From contig NZ_QZDT01000003.1 of assembly GCF_009917485.1 (NCBI RefSeq), forward strand, positions 1 to 64,000: a stretch of DNA of 64,000 nucleotides. Reading direction: 5' to 3'. Below, piece by piece: positions 52,495 to 62,083 of this stretch (positions are counted from its first letter, which is position 1; each line of letters begins with the position of its first letter). The position numbers were made by a program, and so were the translations under genes. Below the pieces are notes generated by a model that was not told the DNA's origin, did not search any database, and worked only from the letters and a program-made list of their open reading frames with translations. The DNA is from Parablautia muri. GTDB lineage: Bacteria; Bacillota; Clostridia; Lachnospirales; Lachnospiraceae.

Positions 52495-52743
52495 GTAACA
52501 GTTCAGTTACTTTTCACAGGCCAGTCAATAAACAGCTTGGAAAAAATAAATATTCCAAAAGGAACCCTTGGAAAAACGGCACGCATTTATGCGTGTGTGC
52601 TTAGGTGAGGTTCTTTCGAACCTAGCGTCTGCTACGTTTTTACAGAGCGAAAGCGTGGTGACGCCTAAATATTTGTTTTTTCCAAGCGTCCTCTGTCCAA
52701 CATGTGAAACATAACACAATTCATCCTTCGGCCGAACTGTTAC
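52495..52743. repeat. Dispersed palindromic repeat, copy C with a nested inverted-repeat unit
   Basis: The outer ends GTAACAGTTCAG (52495-52506) and CGAACTGTTAC (52733-52743) are inverted. The next bases GTTACTTTTCACAGG resemble the heads of copies A and B. Inside, 19-base arms at 52536-52554 and 52668-52686 (beginning CTTGGAAAAAA) match at 18 of 19 positions and enclose 113 bases. The right end lies in the last codons of recD2. The rest of 52,332-52,720 holds no gene. Confidence 0.6.
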
Positions 52744-54952
52744 TATTTCCTTCCAGTCTCTCTCTTAGCAGGGTATTTCGCTTAGTGACAGTTACATTTC
52801 GCAGTCCGTAGGCCAATGCCTTTTTTGTGCCCACAATCACCAGTATCTTTTTTGCCCGGGTAATACCGGTGTAAAGGAGATTGCGTTGCAACATACAAAA
52901 GTGTGTCATCAATACCGGCATCACTACAATAGGGTACTCCGAACCCTGCGCCTTGTGAATGGTGGTCGCGTAGGCGTGAAACAGCTCGTCCAGCTCTGAT
53001 GCTTCGTAAGTGATGCTTCGGTTATCAAAGTTTACGGTCAGCATTCTCTCCTGCATATCCACCGATTCCACAAAGCCGATATCCCCGTTGAAGACTTCCT
53101 TCTCATAATTATTTTTCACCTGCATCACCTTATCCCCCAGCTTAAATACAAAGCCGCTGCGGCGAAGTCCGTCCCTTTCCTGGTTTAAAGCCTCCTGCAA
53201 AACCAAATTTAAATTGATGGCCCCTGCCACGCCTCTTTGCATGGGGGTAAGTACCTGTATGGAGGAAGATGGGATTTTATAATAGCCTGGCAGTTTATTT
53301 TTTACCAATGACACAATTTCTAAAACGGCATCCTCCGGCTGCTCTCTCTCCAGAAAAAAGAAATCCGTATTTTTTCCATTGGAGATATCCGGCATTTTAC
53401 CCGCATTCATTCTGTGGGCATTCATGATAATCCGGCTCTCCTTTGCCTGCCTAAAGATTCTCTTAAGACGCACCACCGGAAAGGAACCTGCATCAATGAT
53501 ATCCCGCAGCACATTTCCTGCGCCCACAGATGGCAGCTGGTCAATATCTCCAATGAAAACAAGGCGCATATTGGTGGGAACCGCCTTTAAAAGGGCGTTC
53601 ATAAGCACAATGTCAATCATAGAACATTCATCCACAATCAATACGTCTCCCTCAAGAGGATTTTCTTCATTTTTTTGGTACCCTTCCGGGGGCTTGCACT
53701 CTAACAGGCGGTGGATGGTTTTGGCCTCCAATCCCGTAGCTTCTGTCATTCGCTTAGCTGCCCGCCCTGTGGGGGCTGCCAAAAGTATTTTTAGTCCATA
53801 CATACGGAAAGCGGCTATGATGCCCTTGGTGGTGGTGGTTTTCCCTGTTCCCGGCCCGCCGGTTAACACCATCACTTTGGAAAAAGCAGCCTGCCTGATG
53901 GCATTTGCCTGGATTTCATCATATTCCATATGCACATGCTGCTCAATCCTTGATACGTCCACAGACAGATTTTCGTTTCCGCTTTCCCTTCTTGCTTTCA
54001 TCAGCTGTACCCAAAGCCGATCCTCTGCTGGCTGAGCCATAAGCTTTAACAGCTTATTCGCTGTGCCAAGCTCTGCAAAATAAAAAGGCGGCAGATAAAT
54101 CGCTTCCTCTGGCAGTTCCTTCCTTTCCTTCTCTGCCGGTACCGCTTTCACCTCCCGTATCAAATCTTCATCCTTTATCATCTGGTCTAATGTCATAACC
54201 ACAAAGGATTCCTCCGCCTCCAAAAGCTCTGAAGCCTTGAAAATGAGCTGCTCCTTTCTGGCATAAACATGCCCTTCATCTGCCAGTTCACTTAAGGTAT
54301 ACATAATACCACTGCGCAACCGCACAAAGGATTCCTTTGAAAATCCCAGCTTTTCGGCAATGGTATCTGCTGTCTTAAAACCGATTCCCCAAATATCATC
54401 CGCCAGCTTATAGGGATTCTCCTTCATCCTGTTGATGCTTTCGTTTCCATACTGCCTGTATATTTTGGCAGCGAAGGCTGTGCTCACCCCATGCTCCTGC
54501 AAAAAGAGCATAATGTTTTTTACCTCCTTCTGCCGCTCCCAGCTTGCCGCAATCATTTCAATCCGCTTGTTTCCAATCCCCGGCACCTCAATTAAAAGCC
54601 CAATATTGTCCTCAATCACTGCAAAGGTATCTGTGCCGAATCTTTGTACGATTCTTTTTGCAAATTTAGGGCCCACGCCTTTAATCAGACCGCTCCCAAG
54701 GTACTTTTCCATACCATAGACAGTTGCAGGCAGGGTCTCCTCCCAGCTTATCACGTTAAACTGTCTGCCATATTTAGCATCTACTTTCCAGCTCCCCTCC
54801 ATTAAGAGGACACTTCCTACATTCACCTCCAGCAGATTCCCCACAACCGTTACCAAATCTTCGTACCCCTTCACACGGGTTTTCAATACCGTATATCCGT
54901 TTTCAGGATTTTGATATGTAATTCTCTCCACAACGCAACGGATTTTCATCAT
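52721..54952 (-). CDS. recD2: RecD2-type SF1B helicase
   Basis: A 743-residue helicase with an N-terminal OB-like part, helix-hairpin-helix repeats (KGVGPKFAKRIVQRFG, VPGIGNKRIEMI), Walker A TGGPGTGKTTTTKGI, Walker B VDECSMIDI, and C-terminal motifs GDKVMQVKNNYE and HKAQGSEYPIV. RecD2 acts without RecBC in replication-fork and mismatch-repair work. The last nine codons lie in the end of a repeat element. Start ATG-ATG behind GGGGAGAAG. Confidence 0.93.
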   Translation of the reverse strand: MMKIRCVVERITYQNPENGYTVLKTRVKGYEDLVTVVGNLLEVNVGSVLLMEGSWKVDAKYGRQFNVISWEETLPATVYGMEKYLGSGLIKGVGPKFAKRIVQRFGTDTFAVIEDNIGLLIEVPGIGNKRIEMIAASWERQKEVKNIMLFLQEHGVSTAFAAKIYRQYGNESINRMKENPYKLADDIWGIGFKTADTIAEKLGFSKESFVRLRSGIMYTLSELADEGHVYARKEQLIFKASELLEAEESFVVMTLDQMIKDEDLIREVKAVPAEKERKELPEEAIYLPPFYFAELGTANKLLKLMAQPAEDRLWVQLMKARRESGNENLSVDVSRIEQHVHMEYDEIQANAIRQAAFSKVMVLTGGPGTGKTTTTKGIIAAFRMYGLKILLAAPTGRAAKRMTEATGLEAKTIHRLLECKPPEGYQKNEENPLEGDVLIVDECSMIDIVLMNALLKAVPTNMRLVFIGDIDQLPSVGAGNVLRDIIDAGSFPVVRLKRIFRQAKESRIIMNAHRMNAGKMPDISNGKNTDFFFLEREQPEDAVLEIVSLVKNKLPGYYKIPSSSIQVLTPMQRGVAGAINLNLVLQEALNQERDGLRRSGFVFKLGDKVMQVKNNYEKEVFNGDIGFVESVDMQERMLTVNFDNRSITYEASELDELFHAYATTIHKAQGSEYPIVVMPVLMTHFCMLQRNLLYTGITRAKKILVIVGTKKALAYGLRNVTVTKRNTLLRERLEGNSNSSAEG

Positions 54953-54974
54953 AAGTTCTTCTCCCCACAGTCCC

Positions 54975-55562
54975 TTATGGCCTGAAAGTGTCTTTTTCCA
55001 CTACTTCATAGATGTCCCTGCCTGTTTTTTCTTCGAAGTGCTTTCGCAGGCTTAAATTTTTATCCCACTTTTTTTGAGGATAAGCGCCGTATCTGCGTTT
55101 TACATCTCCCATTCTTTCTTCCATATTTAACACACCTTCCGCTCCTGCCAAAGAATCGCAAAGCTGGATAAGTCTGTCATATTCATCCATGGAAACTGCT
55201 GCAAGCGCATCCCGAATCATTTTCAGTTCTTCTTCCGTCACATCAAACCTTCCGATATATTCGTCAAGCGCATGGGTGTTAAAGGAATGGGTCAGGCAAA
55301 TTTTAGCCGCCTCATCATATCCCAAAGTCATCATGTAAGAATAGCCATCCGATACATGCCCCAGATGCCGTGCTCCAAATTTTCTCCCAATGTCATGTAA
55401 AAGTCCCACGATATATGCTTTATCTGCATCTAAGTCATCACATCCTTGGGCAATTTTTTCCGCACAGTGAGCCGCCGTACGGCTGTGATTCCCCCAGGGC
55501 CCCGGGTTGCATGCTTCCGCCTCTCTTAATAATTCTTCCGCTTTTTCTCTTGTGGGCAGCAT
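54975..55562 (-). CDS. HD-domain phosphohydrolase
   Basis: A 195-residue protein. NHSRTAAHCAEKIA, GLLHDIGRKFG and HVSDGYSYM give the His, His-Asp and Asp residues of the HD metal site. Substrate unknown; this group acts on nucleotides or related phosphates. Lies 22 bases before recD2 on the same strand. Confidence 0.8.
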   Translation of the reverse strand: MLPTREKAEELLREAEACNPGPWGNHSRTAAHCAEKIAQGCDDLDADKAYIVGLLHDIGRKFGARHLGHVSDGYSYMMTLGYDEAAKICLTHSFNTHALDEYIGRFDVTEEELKMIRDALAAVSMDEYDRLIQLCDSLAGAEGVLNMEERMGDVKRRYGAYPQKKWDKNLSLRKHFEEKTGRDIYEVVEKDTFRP

Positions 55563-55592
55563 AAAATTATCTTCTCCTTTGCCAGCTTTTTT

Positions 55593-56549
55593 CTATGATC
55601 TGGCTGCTTCTACCACAGCCCTGATTCTTGCATAATCAATTTCAGTAGGAACCGTACAGTCCGCTCCTAAAATAAATCCCTTCTTACCGTAAGTGTGGAT
55701 GATTTCTCTGGCGGCCGCCTGTAATTCTTCTATCGTCCCATCCACCAGCACGCCGCTTCTATTGGCAAGGCCTCCCATGATGGTAATCCCCGGAAATAAT
55801 TGACGGCCTTCTTCCAAACTGAAGTCAGTTTCATATACGCCCCAGTTCACTACGTCCGCCAAATCATGATATCCCTCATAACGCTTCATATTCAGGCCAT
55901 TTTTGCACATATGCAAAAAGTTCACTCCCCCGGCTTCCTTCGAAGCCTTCAGAATCTGCCGGTCAAAGGGTTCGATACATTCTTGAAATTCTTCATCTGT
56001 AAAATAACGCATTTCCCCTCCCAGCGCCGCGTAATAAATACCCTCAAGACCAAGCTCCTTATATTTTACAGCCAGCTGGCACATGCCATCGGCAATCCTT
56101 TTAAAAGCTTCCACCACCAGAGCTTTGTTTTCACGGATATGGGTGCAAAACAGCTGTCTTACCTTTTCATATCCATATCTGGCTTCTATCGGATGAATGG
56201 CGCTGGCACACACGCCATGAAGGGTTCCAAGTGCAAATGCATCCGCATCCGCCTGTTCCATAATCCTTTTTACCAGCTCAATCTGCCGCTGCATAAAATT
56301 ATCCTTAAGAGAATAAACAGGAATTTTCTTCCAATCCGCCGGTGCTTTAATTTCTCCCACATCCGGAACCAGATTTTCGTTCATAATCTTAATGATATCA
56401 GTGTCTGTCTCCTGAAAAAATATCAGATGAGACTTTACCCCATCCTCTCCTTCAGCCCTGTCTTTTGCAAAGTGAAGGCTGAATCCGGTTGGAACATGGT
56501 CTACCTCTTTTCCCTGAATCGCTCTCCATACCCGTTCTTTTTTCGTCAT
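55593..56549 (-). CDS. Uroporphyrinogen decarboxylase-family methyltransferase-like protein
   Basis: A 318-residue protein. VWRAIQGKEVDHVPTGFSLH at the start, HMCKNGLNMKRYEGYHDLADVVNWG and FILGADCTVPTEIDY at the end fit the UroD/MtaA superfamily. With His and Cys near the usual zinc site and no haem genes nearby, a corrinoid-linked methyl transfer role is as likely as decarboxylation. It precedes the HD gene by 30 bases. Confidence 0.75.
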   Translation of the reverse strand: MTKKERVWRAIQGKEVDHVPTGFSLHFAKDRAEGEDGVKSHLIFFQETDTDIIKIMNENLVPDVGEIKAPADWKKIPVYSLKDNFMQRQIELVKRIMEQADADAFALGTLHGVCASAIHPIEARYGYEKVRQLFCTHIRENKALVVEAFKRIADGMCQLAVKYKELGLEGIYYAALGGEMRYFTDEEFQECIEPFDRQILKASKEAGGVNFLHMCKNGLNMKRYEGYHDLADVVNWGVYETDFSLEEGRQLFPGITIMGGLANRSGVLVDGTIEELQAAAREIIHTYGKKGFILGADCTVPTEIDYARIRAVVEAARS

Positions 56550-56593
56550 AAATTTACCTCCTCCTTGGTAAACAGCATATGCTTCAATATGCT

Positions 56594-57580
56594 CTAATAC
56601 ACATCTAATTCCGCTAATATTTCAAGATTTGCCTTTTCATATTCATTCAATACGCTGTCTTTAAAGTCTTTACTTTCGCAAGTTGGACTGTACCAGATAC
56701 ATCCCATAAAATAATAAAATAAGTCTTCGTCCTTAAATATATAGCCGTGTCTGGCATATATTTCATTTTTGGCTAAATGGATCACCAGTGCCGGCTCATT
56801 TTCAAATTCCTCTTTTGTGTAATACCTCTGATCCGTCTCAAACAATGGTTCGGTTAAATTGGTAATGTCTCTTACTTCTCTGACATTTTCCCAATAATTC
56901 GTTATTTCCGGATAATAAGCGCTGGCCAAATAGTATTGACTGCGTCCATTGATGGCATTCATTATTTCTTCTTCCGTCCAGGAAGAATCATAAGCCGGAT
57001 AAGCCTCATCCTCCTTATCTTTGTCAGGTTCTTCTTTGCTCCTAACCAGCTCATAAGCGCCATTTATGCCATAATCACTGCCGCCCTTTGCCTCTTTATA
57101 GTCCAATACTTCCACATATATGCTGTCACTTAAAAATTGAAGGTGCAGCGTACCGCTGTTTCCCCATTCATCATCGGAATACGCAAAATATAACTCTGCC
57201 TGGTCTATCTTCCCTTTGATATCACAGACCGTGGCAAATCGCCCCATTCTTTCCTGCTGTACATAAAACGTTCCTGCAAATTGATTGTCCTTTGTAACCG
57301 TGCAGGATAACTCCGCACCGCCTTCTGATAAAATCTGCTCATGGGTTTTCCCCTGGCAGGACCAGAAGCCACTGTATTCCTCAAAGCGCACAGTCTCAGC
57401 CTGATTCTCTATACCGGAATTGTCTGTATCCTGTTCTTTTTCCGTGGCTGCTTTCTCACTCTCTTGTAAAGTTTCCGTTATAGCAGTACTTTGTTTCTGA
57501 TTTTCGCCGCCTGCAGTACAGCCGCAAAAACCGGCTGACACCATTGCCAGTAAAACCAATGCAATTCTTTTCTTTTCCAC
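56594..57580 (-). CDS. YARHG-domain lipoprotein-like protein
   Basis: A 328-residue protein. The start chosen is GTG (57578-57580) behind GGGGGATAAG. The hydrophobic segment RIALVLLAMVSAGFCGC ends in Cys, with an imperfect lipobox. A low-complexity linker and a beta domain (FWSCQGKTHEQILS) follow. The C-terminal YARHG motif is in KNEIYARHGYIFKDEDL. YARHG proteins are outside and of unknown activity. Confidence 0.75.
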   Translation of the reverse strand: MEKKRIALVLLAMVSAGFCGCTAGGENQKQSTAITETLQESEKAATEKEQDTDNSGIENQAETVRFEEYSGFWSCQGKTHEQILSEGGAELSCTVTKDNQFAGTFYVQQERMGRFATVCDIKGKIDQAELYFAYSDDEWGNSGTLHLQFLSDSIYVEVLDYKEAKGGSDYGINGAYELVRSKEEPDKDKEDEAYPAYDSSWTEEEIMNAINGRSQYYLASAYYPEITNYWENVREVRDITNLTEPLFETDQRYYTKEEFENEPALVIHLAKNEIYARHGYIFKDEDLFYYFMGCIWYSPTCESKDFKDSVLNEYEKANLEILAELDVY

Positions 57581-57682
57581 CCTTATCCCCCATGTCGCCA
57601 ATCATATCGTGTTTATTATAACACATCTAAACCAAATTTGTTCACTTTGTTACAATCGGCATAGTTTTATAGAAACAATCAG

Positions 57683-57827
57683 GTTACTCTTCACGGGTCA
57701 GGAATGCGCATTTACTGCGCATTCCGTGAGAACGTGATTCAGGTGTGAGGGGCGATTTTTGCGAAGCAAAACTTGGAATATCGCCCCAAATGTTACTATG
57801 AGCGGCTCCCAGGCCGTGAATCGTAAC
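57683..57827. repeat. Dispersed palindromic repeat, copy B
   Basis: A 145-base unit with inverted ends GTTACTCTTCACGG and CCGTGAATCGTAAC (12 of 14 match). Inside are the palindrome GGAATGCGCA-x5-TGCGCATTCC and the arms GGGGCGAT...ATCGCCCC. Its core is nearly identical to copy A. The gap 57,602-57,885 has nothing else. Confidence 0.75.
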
Positions 57828-57885
57828 ACAATAAGCATTGTTGCTTTTCGGAAGATCAACCGGAAACAAACTTAGCACAGCTTAT

Positions 57886-58842
57886 TTAATCATAATCCAC
57901 ATCATACTCAATAATATTTCCGGAAACTGCATCAATTGTATAACCATACTCTGCTCTTTCGAAATAAAATTCAATTTCATATTCCACACTGCCATCATCA
58001 TTTTCCAGCTTTGCTTTTGCAAACCGGACATCTGATTCCTTCAAATTTGCATGATTTAGTGCAATCTCCTTTGCACGATCCACTCCGATATAATTATCGT
58101 CTGCGTTTGCGGAACCATCTGCTGCGTGCGTCTGACGCAGAAATGCCTCAACGCTCTTTTCAACCACCGTTCCATCGGAAGCATTGATTTTATAATCGTA
58201 CTCTGCATCAGCGGTATAGAATTCAATATCGTACACCTGCATTCCGCGCTCATGATCAAGCTCTGTCTTTTTAAATGTAACATTTGCTTCAGCCAGGCCT
58301 GCATCTGTAAGTGCTGCTGCTTTCGCCTCCTCCAAAGACTTTCCCTGTGACTGTGCTCCAGTATTTCCTTCTGCGGAAGGCGATGCTCCTACAGCCCTCT
58401 GTGATTGCGCAGAAGCATCTCCATCTTCCAAAGACCTCTGCTCAGTAGTTTCTTGTGGCGGCACAGAGCGTTCCTCATCCGCGGCAGACTGCTTGCTTGT
58501 TCCCTGCTGCAGTTCCTGCCCATAGACATCGTTATTTGCTCCACCTTCCATATCTCTTGCGATAATATCTCCATCTTTAGCCTGAATCTGATATTCATAC
58601 GCTACACCATTGCTGTAAAAATCAACTTCATACTGAAAACGTCCGTCCTCAAACTCAAGTCTCGTGCGCAGAGCTGACGCCTCAGTTTCACTTAATCCGG
58701 CATCCCTCAGCGCAGCCTCCTTGGCATCTTCCTTGCTAATCAGAGTGCTTTTGACTGCTGTTATACTTATGGCTCCAAGAACGGCCACCACGCAAACCAC
58801 GAAAATAATTGCTTTCTTCGGCGAACTGAATATTTTTTTCAT
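57886..58842 (-). CDS. Triple PepSY-domain membrane-anchored protein
   Basis: A 318-residue protein with an N-terminal membrane segment (AIIFVVCVVAVLGAISIT) and three PepSY repeats, each starting with a helix (KEDAKEAALRDAGL, EEAKAAALTDAGL, DRAKEIALNHANL) and ending with a strand pair (YEVDFYSNG, YDIEFYTAD, YEIEFYFER). PepSY domains bind peptidases or sensor partners outside. It follows the two-component genes on the same strand; it may be their target or an input to the kinase. ATG (M6 of the open frame) behind GAGG. Confidence 0.85.
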   Translation of the reverse strand: MKKIFSSPKKAIIFVVCVVAVLGAISITAVKSTLISKEDAKEAALRDAGLSETEASALRTRLEFEDGRFQYEVDFYSNGVAYEYQIQAKDGDIIARDMEGGANNDVYGQELQQGTSKQSAADEERSVPPQETTEQRSLEDGDASAQSQRAVGASPSAEGNTGAQSQGKSLEEAKAAALTDAGLAEANVTFKKTELDHERGMQVYDIEFYTADAEYDYKINASDGTVVEKSVEAFLRQTHAADGSANADDNYIGVDRAKEIALNHANLKESDVRFAKAKLENDDGSVEYEIEFYFERAEYGYTIDAVSGNIIEYDVDYD

Positions 58843-58917
58843 ACCATTTATCCTCACTTTCTTTCTTCTAAAAATAATATACGAAAGAAAGATTAAAGAA
58901 AGATTAGAACCAAAAAA

Positions 58918-60318
58918 TTATATGGGAAACTTTATCGTAAATCTGCTTCCTTCTCCCAGCACAGAAATTACCTCCACGGTTCCACCGTGATATTTTGCGA
59001 TATCCTTCACCATAGCCAGTCCAAGGCCTGTGCCCTCGCTGAACCGGGCAGTATCCACACGGTAGAAGCGCTCAAAAATCTTTTCCTGCTGCTCATCGGA
59101 AATCCCGATTCCGTTATCCTCAACAGCCAGCAAAATGCCGCTCTCACGCTTTAGACGGACAGAAATCCTGCCGTTCTGTTTTCCATATCGATAGCCATTG
59201 CTTATAAGGTTCGTAATCATTCTTGTGAGTAGCATAGCATTTCCCACCAGAATTATATTCGGTTCAATCTCCCAGTCAAGCACAATATTCCTGCTTTGCA
59301 AAAGCGCCATATCCACACAGATGTCCTCGACCAGTGTGCTGAAATGAACTGCCTCTTTAGGATAACTATCCTTATTCTGCTCAAGGCGTGCAAAGCAAAG
59401 CATATCCTCAATCAATTTCGACATTTTTCTTCCCTGCCGCCAGATCACCTTCAAAGCATCCTCATATTCCTTTGGCGTTCTCGTATTCTCCAATGTATAT
59501 TCACACTGGGCCATGATCACAGACATAGGCGTTCTGAGTTCGTGGGAAGCATCTGAGGTAAATTGCTGTTCTGTTTTGAATGCTTTATCCAAACGGCCGA
59601 TCATGTTGTCCAACACATCTGCCAGCTGGTGCAGCTCATCCGTTCCACTGCCCAGATGAATACGCTTATCTAAATCCTGTCCCTGGCTAATCTGGGCGGC
59701 TGCCCGGGTGATTTGGTGTACCGGTCTTAATGTCCTTCCTGCAATCCAGTAGCCGCCTATAACAGCCACAACAAAAAGCCCGGGAAGCGCAATCATGGAA
59801 AGTCGTACAAGCCACTGAAGCTGCCGGGTTCCCTGATTCTGAGAGACCATTCCTCTCAGCCAAAGCCCGTCAATTCCATAACCGGAGAGCAGACGGTCGT
59901 ATACATAGTAAGCGTTCCTGTCCCATGTTATTTTCCGGACTATGCCATCCGAAAAAGGTATTTCCACATCTGACCTGGCAGAGGGGCTTTCCCCATATAA
60001 CAGCTTTCCTGTTTCCTCATAAAGAGAAGAATAAATTCCGTTGACCTGATCCAGAAAATCATCATCAATCTCCAGATATCCGTCCAGATATTCAATATAC
60101 TGGTCCCCGTGAAGTTCCTTCCTTTCATTTTTTTCCTGATAGAACTCAATTTCATCCACATTCGATTCCACGATTTCCACCAGATCATCCTGTATATTTT
60201 TCTGGGTCACCGAATTGCTCACCCAAAAAATTATGCCGAACGTCACAACCACAATAAACGCCATAATGCCTGAAAACCAGGCGGTTATTTTTACCCTAAT
60301 GGATAGATTCTTTTTCAC
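58918..60318 (-). CDS. Sensor histidine kinase
   Basis: A 466-residue kinase: membrane segment WFSGIMAFIVVVTFGIIFWV, outside domain to about residue 165, second segment, HAMP (IAGRTLRPVHQITRAAAQIS), the phosphorylated His in SDASHELRTPMS, N box NGYRYGKQNG and G boxes DNGIGISDE and GTGLGLAMV. It overlaps the response regulator by four bases. Confidence 0.95.
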   Translation of the reverse strand: MKKNLSIRVKITAWFSGIMAFIVVVTFGIIFWVSNSVTQKNIQDDLVEIVESNVDEIEFYQEKNERKELHGDQYIEYLDGYLEIDDDFLDQVNGIYSSLYEETGKLLYGESPSARSDVEIPFSDGIVRKITWDRNAYYVYDRLLSGYGIDGLWLRGMVSQNQGTRQLQWLVRLSMIALPGLFVVAVIGGYWIAGRTLRPVHQITRAAAQISQGQDLDKRIHLGSGTDELHQLADVLDNMIGRLDKAFKTEQQFTSDASHELRTPMSVIMAQCEYTLENTRTPKEYEDALKVIWRQGRKMSKLIEDMLCFARLEQNKDSYPKEAVHFSTLVEDICVDMALLQSRNIVLDWEIEPNIILVGNAMLLTRMITNLISNGYRYGKQNGRISVRLKRESGILLAVEDNGIGISDEQQEKIFERFYRVDTARFSEGTGLGLAMVKDIAKYHGGTVEVISVLGEGSRFTIKFPI

Positions 60319-60989
60319 ACTTTTTCCTTTATCATATACCCTCTGCCCCTTACCGTATGGATGAGTTTATCCTGACAGTTCCCATCAATCTTTTTTCGGA
60401 GATAGCTGATATAAACGTCCACAACATTCGTTCCGCCCTCGTATTCAAAATTCCAGATATGATCTTCAATCTTTTCTCTTGAGAGCACAATCCCTTTGTT
60501 TAACATAAGATATTCCAAAAGATTATACTCTTTTACGGAAAGAGTAATTTCATTTTCTCCTCTTTTTACAGTATGGGAGACTGTATCCAGCATTAAATCT
60601 CCAACCTGGAGCATATTGACAGATATATCGAATCTTTTTCTTGTCATTACCCGGATGCGCGCTGCAAGTTCCTCAAAAGAAAAGGGTTTGGTCAGATAAT
60701 CATCGGCTCCGCTGTCAAGTCCCCTTACCCGCTCAGCAACAGAATCCTTTGCAGTCAAAAACAGCACAGGCACAGATTTTCCTGTATTCCTCATATGGCG
60801 CAGAACCCCGTACCCGTCAAGCTCCGGCATCATGATATCCAGAATCACAACATCATAGTCGACCGTTTCCAGAAAATCTATGGCCTCGCTGCCACTGTAG
60901 CAGCTATCCACACAGTAGCCGTCCGAGGTAAGTTTCCGGGTAATAATCCGATTTAAGTCAGCTTCGTCTTCAGCTAATAAAATGCGCAT
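60315..60989 (-). CDS. OmpR-family response regulator
   Basis: A 224-residue regulator. Receiver with acidic EDEADLN, phospho-Asp in VVILDIMMPELDG (about residue 51), LTAKD, and LTKPFSFEEL; C-terminal winged helix EYNLLEYLMLNKG, then VYISYLRKKID. Partner of the kinase overlapping downstream; probable control of the PepSY gene. Confidence 0.95.
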   Translation of the reverse strand: MRILLAEDEADLNRIITRKLTSDGYCVDSCYSGSEAIDFLETVDYDVVILDIMMPELDGYGVLRHMRNTGKSVPVLFLTAKDSVAERVRGLDSGADDYLTKPFSFEELAARIRVMTRKRFDISVNMLQVGDLMLDTVSHTVKRGENEITLSVKEYNLLEYLMLNKGIVLSREKIEDHIWNFEYEGGTNVVDVYISYLRKKIDGNCQDKLIHTVRGRGYMIKEKV

Positions 60990-61095
60990 AATGATTTGCT
61001 CCTTTTCCCAAAGTCAGTGTTTTTAACGCTTCATTCTATTTCCGCGGCCGGAAGTTAGTTTGTACTAACTACATTTTAAATCAATACTGACAACA

Positions 61096-62001
61096 TCAAA
61101 TATTCAGATTTGATGACTTACTCATGTTCAAAAGAGATTTGATGTGCGAGATAAATTTTGTTACCGCCAGACCAAAGGGCTGACTATGCTTCCACGCAAG
61201 CACGCTGGTCGAACCCAGTCCCGGATAAAGGGGACGGTATGTAAGCCTTGCCTGATCCCAAAACAGCATCAGCCCTTCGATCACCAAAGCATAGGCCAGT
61301 CCCCCATATACCATGATTGCTGCATTAGAACTTAGGTTACTGGTAAATGGCACATGAAGCTTCTCATAATAATCACCAAACCAGCTGGCAAGTTCCCCCT
61401 GTACCCGCATCCGGCGCGGAAGGATAAGCGGTAATTCTTCCAAGTCCTCTGCCGTAATAAATTCTTTCTCCGCTAATGGATCATCCGGCCGCATAAGGAC
61501 AACCCATCTTTCTTTTTGATTCAGACGGATAAAGTCATATTTTTCCATATCCACCGGCTCAAGAAGCAGTCCGATATCAACTAATCCCTTATCCATTTGT
61601 TCTTTTACATGATCAGCAGTGGCCGTGTAAATGTCAAAGGTAACACGCGGGTATTTTTGACGGAAGGATGCAAACAAATCCGGAAGCAGCTCAACGGACG
61701 CAATTTCACCGCAACCTATCGTTATTTTTCCCTCCACCTGTTCTTCCTGCTGGACCAGTTCTCTCTCTGTCTTATCAACAAGCTGTAGTATTTCTTCTGC
61801 CCTGCGGCGAAGCAAAAGCCCTTCACTTGTCAATGTGATTTTTCTGGCCCCTCTGTGAAACAGCTTAACTCCTGTCTCCTCCTCCATCTGGGATAGCTGG
61901 CGGCTCAAGGTAGGCTGTGTAATATGAAGAATTTCTGCTGCTTTTGTAATACTTTCCTCCCTCACTACGGTCAGAAAATACCGGAGAACTCTTAGTTCCA
62001 T
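61096..62001 (-). CDS. LysR-family regulator
   Basis: A 301-residue regulator. The winged helix is at residues 1-60 (ELRVLRYFLTVVREESITKAA, then QPTLSRQLSQMEEETG). The effector domain follows (ITIGCGEIASVELLPDLFASF). ATG at 61999-62001 behind AGGAGG; the longer frame to 62064 is not used. It lies 82 bases behind the aldo/keto reductase gene and probably controls it. Confidence 0.92.
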   Translation of the reverse strand: MELRVLRYFLTVVREESITKAAEILHITQPTLSRQLSQMEEETGVKLFHRGARKITLTSEGLLLRRRAEEILQLVDKTERELVQQEEQVEGKITIGCGEIASVELLPDLFASFRQKYPRVTFDIYTATADHVKEQMDKGLVDIGLLLEPVDMEKYDFIRLNQKERWVVLMRPDDPLAEKEFITAEDLEELPLILPRRMRVQGELASWFGDYYEKLHVPFTSNLSSNAAIMVYGGLAYALVIEGLMLFWDQARLTYRPLYPGLGSTSVLAWKHSQPFGLAVTKFISHIKSLLNMSKSSNLNI

Positions 62002-62022
62002 AATTCCTCCTGCGTATTCATG

Positions 62023-62046
62023 TTTGATATGATATAGTATATCAAA
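62023..62046. promoter_or_regulatory. Inverted repeat between the reductase and LysR genes
   Basis: TTTGATAT (62023-62030) and ATATCAAA (62039-62046), eight bases apart. Possible LysR autoregulatory site and promoter. Confidence 0.4.
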
Positions 62047-62083
62047 TCCATGCTTCATAAGCAACCGTTCTTACTTCTCTTTA

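Noticed and set aside
55593-56549. True haem-pathway uroporphyrinogen decarboxylase
   Set aside because: No haem genes adjoin and the sequence is closer to the methyltransferase side of the superfamily, so only the superfamily is claimed.
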